A stretch of 64,000 nucleotides of DNA from positions 248,001-312,000 of the forward strand of contig NZ_CP136946.1 of the NCBI RefSeq assembly GCF_050916355.1. Direction: 5' to 3'. The position numbers were made by a program, and so were the translations under genes. The DNA is from Jeongeupia wiesaeckerbachi (lineage in GTDB: Bacteria; Pseudomonadota; Gammaproteobacteria; Burkholderiales; Chitinibacteraceae). Shown here one piece after another: positions 28,021 through 37,223 of this stretch. Every line of letters starts with the position of its first letter. The first letter of the stretch is position 1. The notes under the pieces are model-generated. The model was given only the letters and a program-made list of their open reading frames with translations. It did no database searches and was not told the DNA's origin.

Positions 28021-28932
28021 TCAGGCGGCGCGCAGCGCGTTCAGCGCTTCGCGGATATGACCGCGCGCAGCGGCGAGCGCGCGGCGGGCTTCGTCGACGC
28101 CGGCCTTGGCCAGCTGCATCACGATCGCGGTCTTGCAGTGACCGCCGCTCTGCGCCAGCACCTGTTCGGCGTCGGCGCGCGAGCAGTGGCTCGCCGCCTT
28201 GACGATCTGTACCTGACGCTCGACCAGCTTGGCGTTGGTCGCCTCGACGTCGACCATCAAATTGCCGTAGACCTTGCCCATCCGGATCATCGCGCCCGAC
28301 GTCAGCATGTTCAGCACCAGCTTCTGCGCCGTACCCGCCTTCATCCGCGACGAACCGGTCACCACCTCGGGGCCGACCACCGGGGTGATCGCGATATCGG
28401 CCAGCGCCGCCATCGGCGAGACCGGGTTGCAGCTCAGCGAGACCGTGGTCGCGCCGCGCGACTTGGCGTATTCGATCGCGCCGATCACATACGGCGTGCG
28501 ACCGCTGGCGGCGATACCGACCAGCACGTCGCGCGCACCGAAATCGATCGCCTTGAGGTCGTCCCGGCCGGCGTCCTCATCGTCCTCGGCATTTTCGACC
28601 GCGCTGAATACCGCCTGCTCGCCACCAGCAATCAGGCCGACGATCTGCGCGGGGTCGGTGCCATAGGTCGGCGGACATTCGCTCGCATCCAGAATACCGA
28701 GACGGCCCGACGTGCCCGCGCCGATGTAGATCAACCGGCCGCCGTCCTGCAGCGACTCGACGATGACATCGACCGCCCGCGCCACCTCGGGCAGCGTGCG
28801 CGCGACCGCCGGAGCCACCTGCTGGTCCTCCTGATTGATCACCTGCAACATCTGCAGCGTCGACATCTGGTCGATCGCCGCGCTGGCCGCATTGCGTTGT
28901 TCGGTCACCATGCCACTGAGATCAATCGCCAT
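28021..28932 (-). CDS. murQ: N-acetylmuramic acid 6-phosphate etherase
   Basis: A 303-residue SIS-domain enzyme that cleaves the lactyl ether of MurNAc-6-phosphate, giving GlcNAc-6-phosphate and D-lactate. Typical blocks are GGRLIYIGAGTSGRLGILDASECPPTYG (residues about 60-87), LIAGGEQA, VGIAASGRTPYV and the SSRMKAGTAQKLVLNMLTT-like SSRMKAGTAQKLVLNMLTSGA. Length is standard (about 300). An AT-rich promoter region lies just upstream, divergent from the FAD/Fe-S oxidase gene. The D-lactate product is the likely substrate of that neighbour. Confidence 0.95.
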   Translation of the reverse strand: MAIDLSGMVTEQRNAASAAIDQMSTLQMLQVINQEDQQVAPAVARTLPEVARAVDVIVESLQDGGRLIYIGAGTSGRLGILDASECPPTYGTDPAQIVGLIAGGEQAVFSAVENAEDDEDAGRDDLKAIDFGARDVLVGIAASGRTPYVIGAIEYAKSRGATTVSLSCNPVSPMAALADIAITPVVGPEVVTGSSRMKAGTAQKLVLNMLTSGAMIRMGKVYGNLMVDVEATNAKLVERQVQIVKAASHCSRADAEQVLAQSGGHCKTAIVMQLAKAGVDEARRALAAARGHIREALNALRAA

Positions 28933-28946
28933 ATCCGCCCCTAAAT

Positions 28947-28987
28947 TTGTTATTCAAAACAAGCAATATGTATAAATAATTTATTCC
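28947..28987 (-). promoter_or_regulatory. murQ promoter region with dyad and shared AT element
   Basis: Just upstream of murQ lie the dyad ttgtt-N6-aacaa (28947-28962) and, in sense orientation, GGAATAAATTATTT (28974-28987). The second element matches 12 of 14 bases of GGAATTATTTATTT upstream of the divergent oxidase gene. Both are candidates for binding by the RpiR regulator. Confidence 0.45.
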
Positions 28988-29291
28988 AATGTACCGACGG
29001 TGAGCCGTTCTGGCAAGTGAATATCTGTCGCGTCCCCGCCATGCAGGCACCGCCGCGGCGCCACATGTGCCGGTGACTGACCGGATGCCGGACTCCCGTC
29101 CGCGTGATCCGCCTGCGCCCGACACGCACGGCTTTGGGTGCATCAAGCCTTGTCCGTGCACGCAACCGCATTGCTTGCCGGCAAGGAATCCAAGCCGCCG
29201 CTGCACCCTCGTTCGCTGCGGCCAATGCCGGCGACAGGCCCCCGGTTTGGGCTTCCCGCCGCCATGCCATCCACGCCCCCGCCCGATCCCG

Positions 29292-29307
29292 CCCCCCCCC
29301 CCCCCCC
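29292..29307. repeat. Homopolymeric tract of 16 C
   Basis: Sixteen uninterrupted C residues lie in the 590-bp murQ-oxidase gap, 45-100 bp before the AT-rich promoter elements of the oxidase. No convincing reading frame spans it. Tracts of this length are slippage-prone. Confidence 0.95.
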
Positions 29308-29351
29308 GGCCTTGCACGCCTGCCTGCTACCTCATCGATTGCCACCCACAA

Positions 29352-29391
29352 GGAATTATTTATTTCTACAAAACATTTTTGTGATTATGAT
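29352..29391 (+). promoter_or_regulatory. Promoter region of the FAD/Fe-S oxidase gene
   Basis: The AT-rich segment carries GGAATTATTTATTT (29352-29365), a perfect dyad acaaaa-cat-ttttgt (29368-29382) and a possible -10 box TATGAT (29386-29391). The -35 region is weak, which fits an activated or repressed promoter. A leader of about 130 nt follows. Confidence 0.5.
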
Positions 29392-29528
29392 ATTCCAACC
29401 CTAGGGACCGAACCCGGCCGGCTTTCGGGGAGGAAACGCGAAGCGCGTCCATCGAAAGCGCTTTGCGGACCCGGCCCGCAAAGCCCTGCCCCCATGATTT
29501 CCGGCTCACCAAACAGTCAAGAACGCCC

Positions 29529-32363
29529 ATGAACCTCCCCCCCGCCCATCACGCGTTCTACCTTGCGCTGCAGCGTGAACTGCCCGCAGCACGACTGATC
29601 ACCGATCCGGCGCGTACGCTGGCCTACGGCACCGACGCCAGCTTTTACCGGCTGGTGCCGCAGATCGTCGTCCGCATCGAGAACGAGGCCGAGGTCCGGC
29701 TGCTGCTGCGCGAAGCCCATGCCCACCGCGTGGCCGTGACCTTTCGCGCCGCCGGGACATCGCTGTCGGGGCAGGCGGTCAGCGATTCGGTGCTGGTGAT
29801 GCTCGGCGATGGCTGGAACGGCCGGCAGGTGCTCGACGACGGCGCGCGCATCCGCTTGCAGCCGGGCGTGATCGGCCAGCACGCCAACGACGCGCTCGCG
29901 CCTTGGGGGCGCAAGATCGGCCCCGATCCGGCGTCGATCGCCACCGCGAAAATCGGCGGCATCGCCGCCAACAATTCGAGCGGCATGTGCTGCGGCACCC
30001 GGCATAACGGCTACCACACCTTGAGCGCGATCCGGCTGATCCTCGCCGATGGCAGCGTGCTCGACACCGCCGACGCCGACAGCGTCGCCGCCTTCCGCGA
30101 TTCGCACGCGGCGCTGCTCGACGGCCTGGCGACGCTGGCCGCCGAGATCCGCGCCCGCCCGGCGCTCGAAAGCAAGATCCGCCACAAGTACCGGCTGAAG
30201 AACACCACCGGCTACGGCATCAACGCACTGGTCGATTTCAGCGATCCGGTCGACATGCTCGCCCACCTGATGATCGGCTCCGAAGGCACGCTGGGCTTCA
30301 TCAGCAGCATCACCTACGACACCGTCGTCGATCTGCCGAACAAGGCCAGCGCGCTGATCGTGTTCCACAATCTGGACGCCTGTTGCCGCGCGGTGACCGC
30401 CCTGCGCGAACAGGCGCTGTGCGACGCCGTCGAGCTGATCGACGCCCGAAGCATGCGCACGGTCCGGCATATGCGCGGCCTGCCCGACTTCATGTACGAC
30501 GAGATCCCCGACGGCGCCGCCGCGCTGCTGATCGAGACCCGGGCCGACGACAAGGACGCGCTGACGCAGCGCTGCAGCACCATCGGCGCGCTGGTCGCCG
30601 CCTACACCCCGCAGGCCGACAGCGGTTTTCACACCGATCCGGCCGTCACCAATGCGTACTGGTCGGTGCGCAAGGGGCTATTCCCGGCGGTCGGCGCGGC
30701 GCGGCCGGTCGGCACCACCGTGGTGATCGAAGACGTTGCCTTCCCGATCGAGCACCTGGCCGACGGCGTGCGCCGGCTCGGCGAGCTGTTCGACCGCCAT
30801 GGCTACGACGAAGCCCTGCTGTTCGGCCATGCGCTCGAAGGCAATCTGCACTTCGTGTTCACGCCGAGCTTCGATTCGGACGCCGAAACGCAACGCTATA
30901 GCGACTTCATGGACGCCGTCGCCGCGCTGGTCGCCGTCGAATACGGCGGCTCGCTCAAGGCCGAGCACGGCACCGGCCGCAATATGGCGCCCTTCGTGCG
31001 GCAGGAATGGGGCGACGATGCCTTTGCCATCATGCAGACGATCAAGCGGCTGTTCGACCCGGCCGGCGTCCTCAACCCGGACGTGATCATCAGCAGCAAC
31101 GAACGCATCCACCTGCAAGACCTGAAAGCAATGCCGGCGGCCGACGAGCTGGTCGATCGCTGCATCGAATGCGGCTTCTGCGAGCCGGTCTGCCCGTCGA
31201 ACGGGCTGACGCTGACGCCGCGCCAGCGCATCGTGCTCTGGCGTGCGATCAGCGCGGCGCGCCGGCGCGGCGACGACAGCCCCACCGTGCAGGCGTGGGA
31301 GCGCGACTACCGTCACGCCGGCATCGACAGTTGCGCCGCCACCGGCATGTGCGCGACGCGCTGCCCGGTCGGCATCAATACCGGCACGCTGATGCAAAAG
31401 CTCAAGGGGCCGAATCGCTACCGCAAGGCCGGCGCGTGGGTCGCCACGCACATGAAACTGGCCACCGGCGCGGCACGCCTCGGCCTGGCCGGCTGGCACG
31501 CCACGCGGACGCTGCTCGGCGACGACGGCGCGCGCAAGCTCAATCGGGCCGCCCGCAAGATCATCCCGCTGGTCCCGGCCGTCCCGGCCGCGATGCCGCG
31601 ACCGGCCCGCCCGCTCCCGGCCCCCGGTCAGACCGGCCGACCGGTCGTCTACTTCGTCAGCTGCGTCAACCGCACGCTGGCCGAAGGCGACGGCAAGGAC
31701 AGCGTCGCCAGCAGTGCGCTCAGCCTGTTCGGCAAAAGCGGCTGGCACGCCATCTACCCGCCGGGGCTGAACACGCTGTGCTGCGGCCAGCCGTTTGCAT
31801 CGGCCAACGCCGAAGACGCCGCGAACACCGCGGGCAATGCGACCAATACCGCGCTGCTTGCCGCGTCGAACAACGGCGAAATCCCGGTCTACATCGACAA
31901 CGGCCCGTGCGCCTTGCGGCTGATCGAGGCCCAGCGCGCCGGGCTGGTCGACGCGCGGCTGCGCCTGTACGACGCAGCGAGCTTTCTCGACGAACACGTT
32001 GCGCCGCGGCTCGCCATCGCCAAGCCACTGGCCGAACTCGCGCTTCACGTCCCGTGCAGCGCCACCAAGCTCGGCGCCGCTGATGCGCTGAGGGCGCTGG
32101 CGCAACGCTGCAGCGACAAACCGATCGGCACCGGCGTCGCCTGTTGCGGCTTTGCCGGCAGCAAGGGTTTCACGCTGCCCGAACTCAACGCCAACAGCCT
32201 CGGCCAGCTCGCGCCCGAAGCACGCGCTTGCGCCCATGGCGTGTCGATGAGCCAGACCTGCCAGATCGGCCTCAGCAGCCACACCGGCAGCCGTTACCAC
32301 AGCATCGAGGCGCTGCTCGACCAGTTGAGCACGCCGCTCGCCGGGCCCGACCAGGGACGCTGA
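29529..32363 (+). CDS. FAD/Fe-S oxidoreductase, probable D-lactate dehydrogenase
   Basis: A 944-residue fusion protein. Residues about 1-270 form a PCMH-type FAD-binding domain (VTFRAAGTSLSGQAVSDSVLV, IGGIAANNSSGMCCGT). A FAD-oxidase C-terminal domain follows to about 530 (GSLKAEHGTGRNMAPFV). Two 4Fe-4S motifs come next (CIECGFCEPVCPSNG, CAATGMCATRCPVG), then a CCG-type domain (TLCCGQPFAS, VACCGFAGSKGF). This is the layout of quinone-linked D-lactate and D-2-hydroxyglutarate dehydrogenases (DLD/YdiJ class). Placement next to murQ, which makes D-lactate, favours D-lactate. The start at 29529 lacks a strong ribosome site but begins the conserved part. A porin gene follows. Confidence 0.82.
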   Translation: MNLPPAHHAFYLALQRELPAARLITDPARTLAYGTDASFYRLVPQIVVRIENEAEVRLLLREAHAHRVAVTFRAAGTSLSGQAVSDSVLVMLGDGWNGRQVLDDGARIRLQPGVIGQHANDALAPWGRKIGPDPASIATAKIGGIAANNSSGMCCGTRHNGYHTLSAIRLILADGSVLDTADADSVAAFRDSHAALLDGLATLAAEIRARPALESKIRHKYRLKNTTGYGINALVDFSDPVDMLAHLMIGSEGTLGFISSITYDTVVDLPNKASALIVFHNLDACCRAVTALREQALCDAVELIDARSMRTVRHMRGLPDFMYDEIPDGAAALLIETRADDKDALTQRCSTIGALVAAYTPQADSGFHTDPAVTNAYWSVRKGLFPAVGAARPVGTTVVIEDVAFPIEHLADGVRRLGELFDRHGYDEALLFGHALEGNLHFVFTPSFDSDAETQRYSDFMDAVAALVAVEYGGSLKAEHGTGRNMAPFVRQEWGDDAFAIMQTIKRLFDPAGVLNPDVIISSNERIHLQDLKAMPAADELVDRCIECGFCEPVCPSNGLTLTPRQRIVLWRAISAARRRGDDSPTVQAWERDYRHAGIDSCAATGMCATRCPVGINTGTLMQKLKGPNRYRKAGAWVATHMKLATGAARLGLAGWHATRTLLGDDGARKLNRAARKIIPLVPAVPAAMPRPARPLPAPGQTGRPVVYFVSCVNRTLAEGDGKDSVASSALSLFGKSGWHAIYPPGLNTLCCGQPFASANAEDAANTAGNATNTALLAASNNGEIPVYIDNGPCALRLIEAQRAGLVDARLRLYDAASFLDEHVAPRLAIAKPLAELALHVPCSATKLGAADALRALAQRCSDKPIGTGVACCGFAGSKGFTLPELNANSLGQLAPEARACAHGVSMSQTCQIGLSSHTGSRYHSIEALLDQLSTPLAGPDQGR

Positions 32364-32455
32364 CTACCCCAATCCACGGAGGACAACGACCGGCATCCAT
32401 TCCCGGGACGCGGCCCGCTCGCGCCACCACCAATGACAACAAAGAGATTTAGACC

Positions 32456-33487
32456 ATGACGCTCAAACACTTCGCAGCCCTGCTGCTGCTCGCGCAAGCC
32501 CCGCTGTGCGCCGCCCAAGTCACCGTTGGCGGCAGCGTGGAAAGCAATATCTATATCCACGATTCCGACGCCCCGTCGTTCGACGGCGAAGTCGAACTCG
32601 AGGTCAAACCGCGGATTTTCTTTGCCGGTGAAGACAAACTCGACAACGGCGACAGCGTGATCTGGAAAATCTGGACCGGCGCCGACAACTATCGCAAGGA
32701 CAAGGACAAGGTCTGGGGCAACCGGGAAGCCTGGGGCGGCTGGCAGGGCGACTGGGGCAAGCTGCGCTTCGGCCGCATCTACACGCCATCGTATGTCGAC
32801 AAGCTCGACTGGCCTTACGGCAACCTCGGCGGCTCGGAACACATCGGCACCATCGGCCTGCTCGGCTTCAACCCGGACAACTCGATCCGCTACGACTCGC
32901 CGATCATGGGCGGCTTCTCGCTATCGGCGCTGTATTCGCTCAAGAGCCAGAGCAATGAAACCGACGTGCTCGGCTCGGAATACTTCTACGACATCGCCGC
33001 CGGCTACAAGAACGGCGGCTGGCGACTGGACTTCGGTTATCAGGAGAACCAGGCATTGAAGGCGTCGGCCCAGGCCGCCGAACCGGCAACGCAGCGCATG
33101 GCTTATATCGCCAGCGGCTATGACTTCGGCGAATTCACGCTCAAGGGCGGCATGAAGCGCTGGCAGAACGCCGACTCGCCGACCGGCTACGGCGACCAGA
33201 ACCAGTACTTCGTCCAAGGCATCTACACCAAGGACAAGCACACGGTCGGCGTCACCTACACCTATTACAGCAACCTCACCGTCGACGGCGACGAGCTGGA
33301 CGACAGCGCGTCGCAGGCGATCATCAGCCAGTGGTCGTACGCCCTGTCGAAGAACACCGCCGGCTACATCCAGGCCCGCTACGCCAGCAACGAAACCAAC
33401 GGCGCCATCGGCGTCGACGGCGAAACGCATCACCTTCCCGGCGCCAATAGCTATCGCTTGCTGATCGGCACCTGGACCGGCTTCTGA
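32456..33487 (+). CDS. Outer-membrane porin, Gram-negative general type
   Basis: A 343-residue barrel protein with signal peptide MTLKHFAALLLLAQAPLCAA followed by QVTVGGSVESNIY. Strand patterns are typical of the Neisseria/Burkholderia-type porin family: GEVELEVKPRIFFAGEDKLDNG, KLRFGRIYTPSYVDKLD, NSIRYDSPIMGGFSLSALYS, AYIASGYDFGEFTLKGG. It ends with Phe, the normal last residue for BAM recognition (LIGTWTGF). It lies 92 bp after the oxidase gene on the same strand, so it may bring lactate or muropeptides across the outer membrane; specificity cannot be read from sequence. Confidence 0.85.
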   Translation: MTLKHFAALLLLAQAPLCAAQVTVGGSVESNIYIHDSDAPSFDGEVELEVKPRIFFAGEDKLDNGDSVIWKIWTGADNYRKDKDKVWGNREAWGGWQGDWGKLRFGRIYTPSYVDKLDWPYGNLGGSEHIGTIGLLGFNPDNSIRYDSPIMGGFSLSALYSLKSQSNETDVLGSEYFYDIAAGYKNGGWRLDFGYQENQALKASAQAAEPATQRMAYIASGYDFGEFTLKGGMKRWQNADSPTGYGDQNQYFVQGIYTKDKHTVGVTYTYYSNLTVDGDELDDSASQAIISQWSYALSKNTAGYIQARYASNETNGAIGVDGETHHLPGANSYRLLIGTWTGF

Positions 33488-33551
33488 TCGTTGGCATGCC
33501 ACCGGGGACGGCGCCACGTACTCGACAAGCGCGCGGTGCCCCGGCCAAGCC

Positions 33552-34205
33552 CTAGAACGGCGCCGGGCTGTCCCACTGCAGTGGTTCGCCGGTCAACGGA
33601 TGCGCCAGCGCCAAGCGCTCTGCGTGCAGCAACAACCGTGATGCACGCCCGGCCGCGGCGCCGGCATACAGCGCATCGCCGAGGATGGGGTGGCCGATCG
33701 CCATCAGATGCACGCGCAGCTGATGCGTCCGGCCGGTGACCGGCTCGAGCGCGACGCGGCTGCTGTCGTCCGTGCGCGACAGCAGCGCGTAGCGCGTCAG
33801 CGCACGTTTGCCGGCATCGAAATCGACCTTCTGCCGGGGCCGGTTCGGCCAGTCGGCGCCCAGCGGCAGGTCGATCTCGCCGGCATCGTCGGCGATCAGC
33901 CCTGCAACGACGGCGACATAGCGCTTGCTGACGCGGCGGTGCTCGAACGCATGGCTCAAGCGCCGCTGCGCCTCGCCGCCGCGACCGAAGACCACCAGCC
34001 CCGACGTCGCCATATCGAGCCGGTGCACGATCAGCGCATCCGGATAGACCGCCTGCACCCGTGCGCTCAGGCAATCGGCCTTGTCGTCGCCACGGCCGGG
34101 CACCGCCAGCAAGCCGGCGGGCTTGTCGACGACCAGCAGCGAAGCGTCGGCGTAGATGACGCTGAGGCCGGTGTCGGACGGGGGAAGATAGGCGAGCGTA
34201 TGCAT
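33552..34205 (-). CDS. rluA: Pseudouridine synthase RluA
   Basis: A 217-residue pseudouridine synthase without the S4 domain, close in length and sequence to E. coli RluA, which modifies 23S rRNA position 746 and tRNA position 32. The catalytic motif is HRLDMATSG, followed by PLGADWPNRPRQKVDFDAGK and VTGRTHQLRVHLMAIGHPILGD, all typical. The ATG at 34205 gives a start that aligns with RluA; a GTG at 34232 would add nine residues. A 9-bp hairpin (34231-34255) lies just upstream. It is convergent with the porin gene and divergent from flhF. Confidence 0.9.
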   Translation of the reverse strand: MHTLAYLPPSDTGLSVIYADASLLVVDKPAGLLAVPGRGDDKADCLSARVQAVYPDALIVHRLDMATSGLVVFGRGGEAQRRLSHAFEHRRVSKRYVAVVAGLIADDAGEIDLPLGADWPNRPRQKVDFDAGKRALTRYALLSRTDDSSRVALEPVTGRTHQLRVHLMAIGHPILGDALYAGAAAGRASRLLLHAERLALAHPLTGEPLQWDSPAPF

Positions 34206-34313
34206 GACGATAGAATCAGGAGAAAGAGGCACGGCAGCGCCACGGCCGCTGCCGTTTGTGCGATCCTCACGGGCTGGAGATAATAGCCCGGTTTAACTGG
34301 CTCGATAGGGACA

Positions 34314-35774
34314 ATGGTCGTCAAGAAATTCTACGGTGCCACCACCCGTGATGCGCTGCGTCAGGTTCGTGATGAACTCGGCCCGGACGCGCTTATCCTG
34401 TCGAACCGGCAGGTGGCCGGCGGCGGCGTCGAGATCATGGCCGTGGCCGATTCCGACGTTGCAGCGCTGACCAGCGCGCAGACCATCGCGGCCAGCCGTC
34501 CGTCCGTCCGTGTCGACCCGCCCGCGCCCCGGCCAACGCCGATCGTACCGCCGCTGACCCGCGCGCTCGAACGCTCGTACGCGATTCCCGACGAGGACGA
34601 TGACGACGCGCCTGCGCCGGCACCGGCGCCGCAGGTGGTGCGCAGCAACCGCGCGCCACGGCTCGAACCGACCATCGCCGAGCCGCGCCCGGCGCCCGAG
34701 CGCCCGGCCCCCCGCCCCGTCGCGGCCGACCTCCCGGCGCCGCCCGCCTTCCGCTACAGCGACGACGACATCCCCGCCACGCCGACGCCGGCATCAACGG
34801 TGCAACCTGCGGCGATCGACGACATCGCACGCGAAATGCGCCAACTGCGCGGGCTGATGGAGCACCAGCTCGCCGGCATGGCGTGGAACGAACTCTCACG
34901 CCAGTCGCCGGACAAGCTCGACGCGCTGCGCCAGTTGCTGACCGCCGGCTTCTGCCCGGCGCTGGCCCGCCAGCTGGTCGACAAGATGCCGGCGCAGATG
35001 GCGCCGGAGCTGCGCGCCCGCTGGCTCAAGGCGGCGCTGGTCCACAATATCGCCGCCGTCGGCGATGGCGACGATCTCGTGGCCCAGGGCGGCGTCTACG
35101 CGCTGATCGGCCCGACCGGCGTCGGCAAGACGACGACGGTCGCCAAGCTCGCCGCGCGTTGCGCGCTGGCCTACGGCCCCGAATCGGTTGCCCTGCTGAC
35201 GACCGACAGCTACCGGATCGGCGCAACCGACCAATTGCGCATCTACGGCCGCATCCTTGGCGTGCCGGTGCACGAGGTCAAGGACGACACCGATTTCGAA
35301 CTCACCCTCGCCGATCTGGCGTCGCGCCATCTGGTGCTGATCGACACGGTCGGCATGGGCCAGCGCGACCTGCGCATCGTCGAACAATTGCGACTGTTCC
35401 AGCATGAGCGCGCGCACACGCTGCTGCTGCTCGCTGCCAACGCCGCGCCGGCGACGCTCGATGATGTCGCGCGACGCTACAAGAACGAACAGCTCGCCGG
35501 CGTGATCCTGACCAAGCTCGACGAGACGATGAGCCTCGGCGGCTGCCTCGACGTCGCGATCCGCCACCGGCTCAAGCTGCATTTCGTCACCAACGGCCAG
35601 CGCGTGCCCGAAGACCTGCACCCGGCACGGATCGAATATCTGGTCGACCGGGCCTTCCGTGCCGAACCCGGCCGGCCGTTCCAGCTGCAGCCGGACGAAT
35701 ATCCGGTCTACATGGGCACCCAGACCAGCAATACCGAGGACGCCGGCTTCGGCGAGCCGACGCCCCGCGGCTAA
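34314..35774 (+). CDS. flhF: Flagellar SRP-like GTPase FlhF
   Basis: A 486-residue GTPase that sets the position of the polar flagellum. The N-terminal B domain (MVVKKFYGATTRDALRQVRD) is followed by a long Pro/Ala-rich linker (about residues 65-165). The NG domain carries the P-loop GPTGVGKTTTVAKLAARC near residue 266, then LLTTDSYRIGATDQLRIYG and LIDTVGMGQRD (here Val-Gly-Met in place of the usual Ala-Gly-Arg/Met) and ILTKLDE. It starts a run flhF-flhG typical of polar flagellates, here split from fliA by five other genes. Confidence 0.94.
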   Translation: MVVKKFYGATTRDALRQVRDELGPDALILSNRQVAGGGVEIMAVADSDVAALTSAQTIAASRPSVRVDPPAPRPTPIVPPLTRALERSYAIPDEDDDDAPAPAPAPQVVRSNRAPRLEPTIAEPRPAPERPAPRPVAADLPAPPAFRYSDDDIPATPTPASTVQPAAIDDIAREMRQLRGLMEHQLAGMAWNELSRQSPDKLDALRQLLTAGFCPALARQLVDKMPAQMAPELRARWLKAALVHNIAAVGDGDDLVAQGGVYALIGPTGVGKTTTVAKLAARCALAYGPESVALLTTDSYRIGATDQLRIYGRILGVPVHEVKDDTDFELTLADLASRHLVLIDTVGMGQRDLRIVEQLRLFQHERAHTLLLLAANAAPATLDDVARRYKNEQLAGVILTKLDETMSLGGCLDVAIRHRLKLHFVTNGQRVPEDLHPARIEYLVDRAFRAEPGRPFQLQPDEYPVYMGTQTSNTEDAGFGEPTPRG

Positions 35775-35792
35775 GCCGCGAGGACCCCAGCG

Positions 35793-36689
35793 ATGAGCAA
35801 CGCCAGACTGTGGGACGACCAGGCCGCCGGGCTCCGGGCGCTGGTCGCCAGACCCGTTTGCCGCAGCGTCAGCATCAATGGCGGACGCGGCGGCGCCGGC
35901 GCGACGACGGTCGCCATCCATCTGGCTGCGGCGCTGGCCGAACGCGAGCGTTCGGTGCTGCTGCTCGATGAACACACCGGCAGCGGCAACGCCACCCAAC
36001 GATTGCGCTTGTCGCCCCCCTATGACTTCGAAGAAGCGATCCGTCGCGAGGTCACGCTCGCCGACGTCATCGTTCCGGCGCCGGGCGGGTTTTCACTCTT
36101 GCCCGCCGCCGCGCGGCCGCAGGTGCTGGCGCGGCTCAATGAAGCCGAGGCCGCGTGGCTGGCGCGCGAATTCGACGCCGTCAGCGTCGATACCGACTGG
36201 CTGCTGCTCGATACCCGGCCGGCCACCGAGCCCGGCGTGCCCAGCCTGTCGCTCGCCGCCGACGATGTCGTGCTGATCGTGTCCGAGCGCGCCGAATCGC
36301 TGACCGATGCCTACGCCGCGATCAAGCTGATGGCCACCGAATACGCCCGCAGCGAATTCCGCATCCTGATCAACCGCGTCGGCAGCGCGCACGAAGCCGG
36401 CGCGCTGTTCGAACGGCTGCAGCAGGTGGCCGCGCGCTATCTGGGCAACCGGGTCAGGCTGCGGCTGATCGGCTTCGTCCCCGAGGACGAAAAGCTGGCG
36501 CGCGCGGCGCGGCTCGGCCGGACGGTGTTCGATGCGTTTCCCGATGCCGAATCGGCGCACGCCTTCCGCCAGCTCGCCGACGCGATGCTGCGCTGGCGCC
36601 GCCCGGCCGGTGCCGCCGACAGCGCCGCCGATTTCGCCTACCGGCTGGTCGAATCGAGCCGCATCCTCGCCGACCGGCTACAACGTTAA
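35793..36689 (+). CDS. flhG: Flagellar number regulator FlhG (FleN), altered P-loop
   Basis: A 298-residue ParA/MinD-like protein that limits flagellar number together with FlhF. The P-loop reads NGGRGGAGATT at residues 29-39. The usual KGGVGKT pattern has both lysines replaced, Arg32 for the deviant Lys and Ala37 for the phosphate-contacting Lys. The switch regions are SVLLLDEHTGSGNATQRL and WLLLDTRPATEP, also changed from the typical DADLGLAN and DTGAG. The C-terminal amphipathic part is present. It lies 18 bp after flhF. The protein may no longer hydrolyse ATP, or the call may be a FlhG relative with a new role. Confidence 0.8.
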   Translation: MSNARLWDDQAAGLRALVARPVCRSVSINGGRGGAGATTVAIHLAAALAERERSVLLLDEHTGSGNATQRLRLSPPYDFEEAIRREVTLADVIVPAPGGFSLLPAAARPQVLARLNEAEAAWLAREFDAVSVDTDWLLLDTRPATEPGVPSLSLAADDVVLIVSERAESLTDAYAAIKLMATEYARSEFRILINRVGSAHEAGALFERLQQVAARYLGNRVRLRLIGFVPEDEKLARAARLGRTVFDAFPDAESAHAFRQLADAMLRWRRPAGAADSAADFAYRLVESSRILADRLQR

Positions 36690-36722
36690 CGTGGCCCTGC
36701 CCGCACCCGCACGGAAACCCGC

Positions 36723-37223
36723 ATGACGATCCGCCCCGCAAGCGAACGTGATTTCGACGCCATCTGGACCATCTTTCATGCCGTCGTCGCCGGCGGCGAC
36801 AGTTATGTCTTCGCGCCGGACACCGGCCGCGACGACGCGCACGCCTACTGGTTCGGCCCCGGCGTTCGCAGCTGGGTGGCCGAGATCGACGGTGAAGTCG
36901 TCGGCATGTACAAGCTGATCGCCAACCAGCGCGATCTGGGCAACCACGTCGCCAACGCCTCGTTCATGATTGCGCCGCACGCGCATGGCCACGGTCTGGG
37001 CAAGGCGCTCGGCCAGCACTGCCTGATCGAAGCCAGACGCGCCGGCTTCGCCGCGATGCAGTTCAACTTCGTCGTCGCGAGCAACGAGGCGGCGGTCGCG
37101 CTATGGCGCAAACTCGGTTTCGCGATCGTCGGCACGATTCCGCAGGCCTACCGGCACGCCCGGCTCGGCCTCGTCGACGCGCTGGTGATGCACCGTTTTC
37201 TCGACGACCTCGAGGCCCGATGA
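36723..37223 (+). CDS. GNAT-family N-acetyltransferase
   Basis: A 166-residue acetyltransferase. The fold is complete, with TIRPASERDFDAIWTIF at the start, the acetyl-CoA-binding loop HAHGHGLGKALGQH at residues about 88-101 and the NEAAVALWRKLGFAIVG block. It resembles the RimL/phosphinothricin-like GNAT branch; the acceptor is unknown. Its stop codon overlaps the start of the permease gene (ATGA), so it is translationally coupled to the lipid-transport operon. It lies 33 bp after flhG, so it may be co-transcribed with the flagellar genes. Confidence 0.85.
   Translation: MTIRPASERDFDAIWTIFHAVVAGGDSYVFAPDTGRDDAHAYWFGPGVRSWVAEIDGEVVGMYKLIANQRDLGNHVANASFMIAPHAHGHGLGKALGQHCLIEARRAGFAAMQFNFVVASNEAAVALWRKLGFAIVGTIPQAYRHARLGLVDALVMHRFLDDLEAR

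Noticed and set aside
29104..29532. A phase-variable gene containing the 16-C tract
   Set aside because: The frames through the tract have low-complexity Pro/Arg composition and no ribosome site or recognisable domain. The tract is treated as intergenic.
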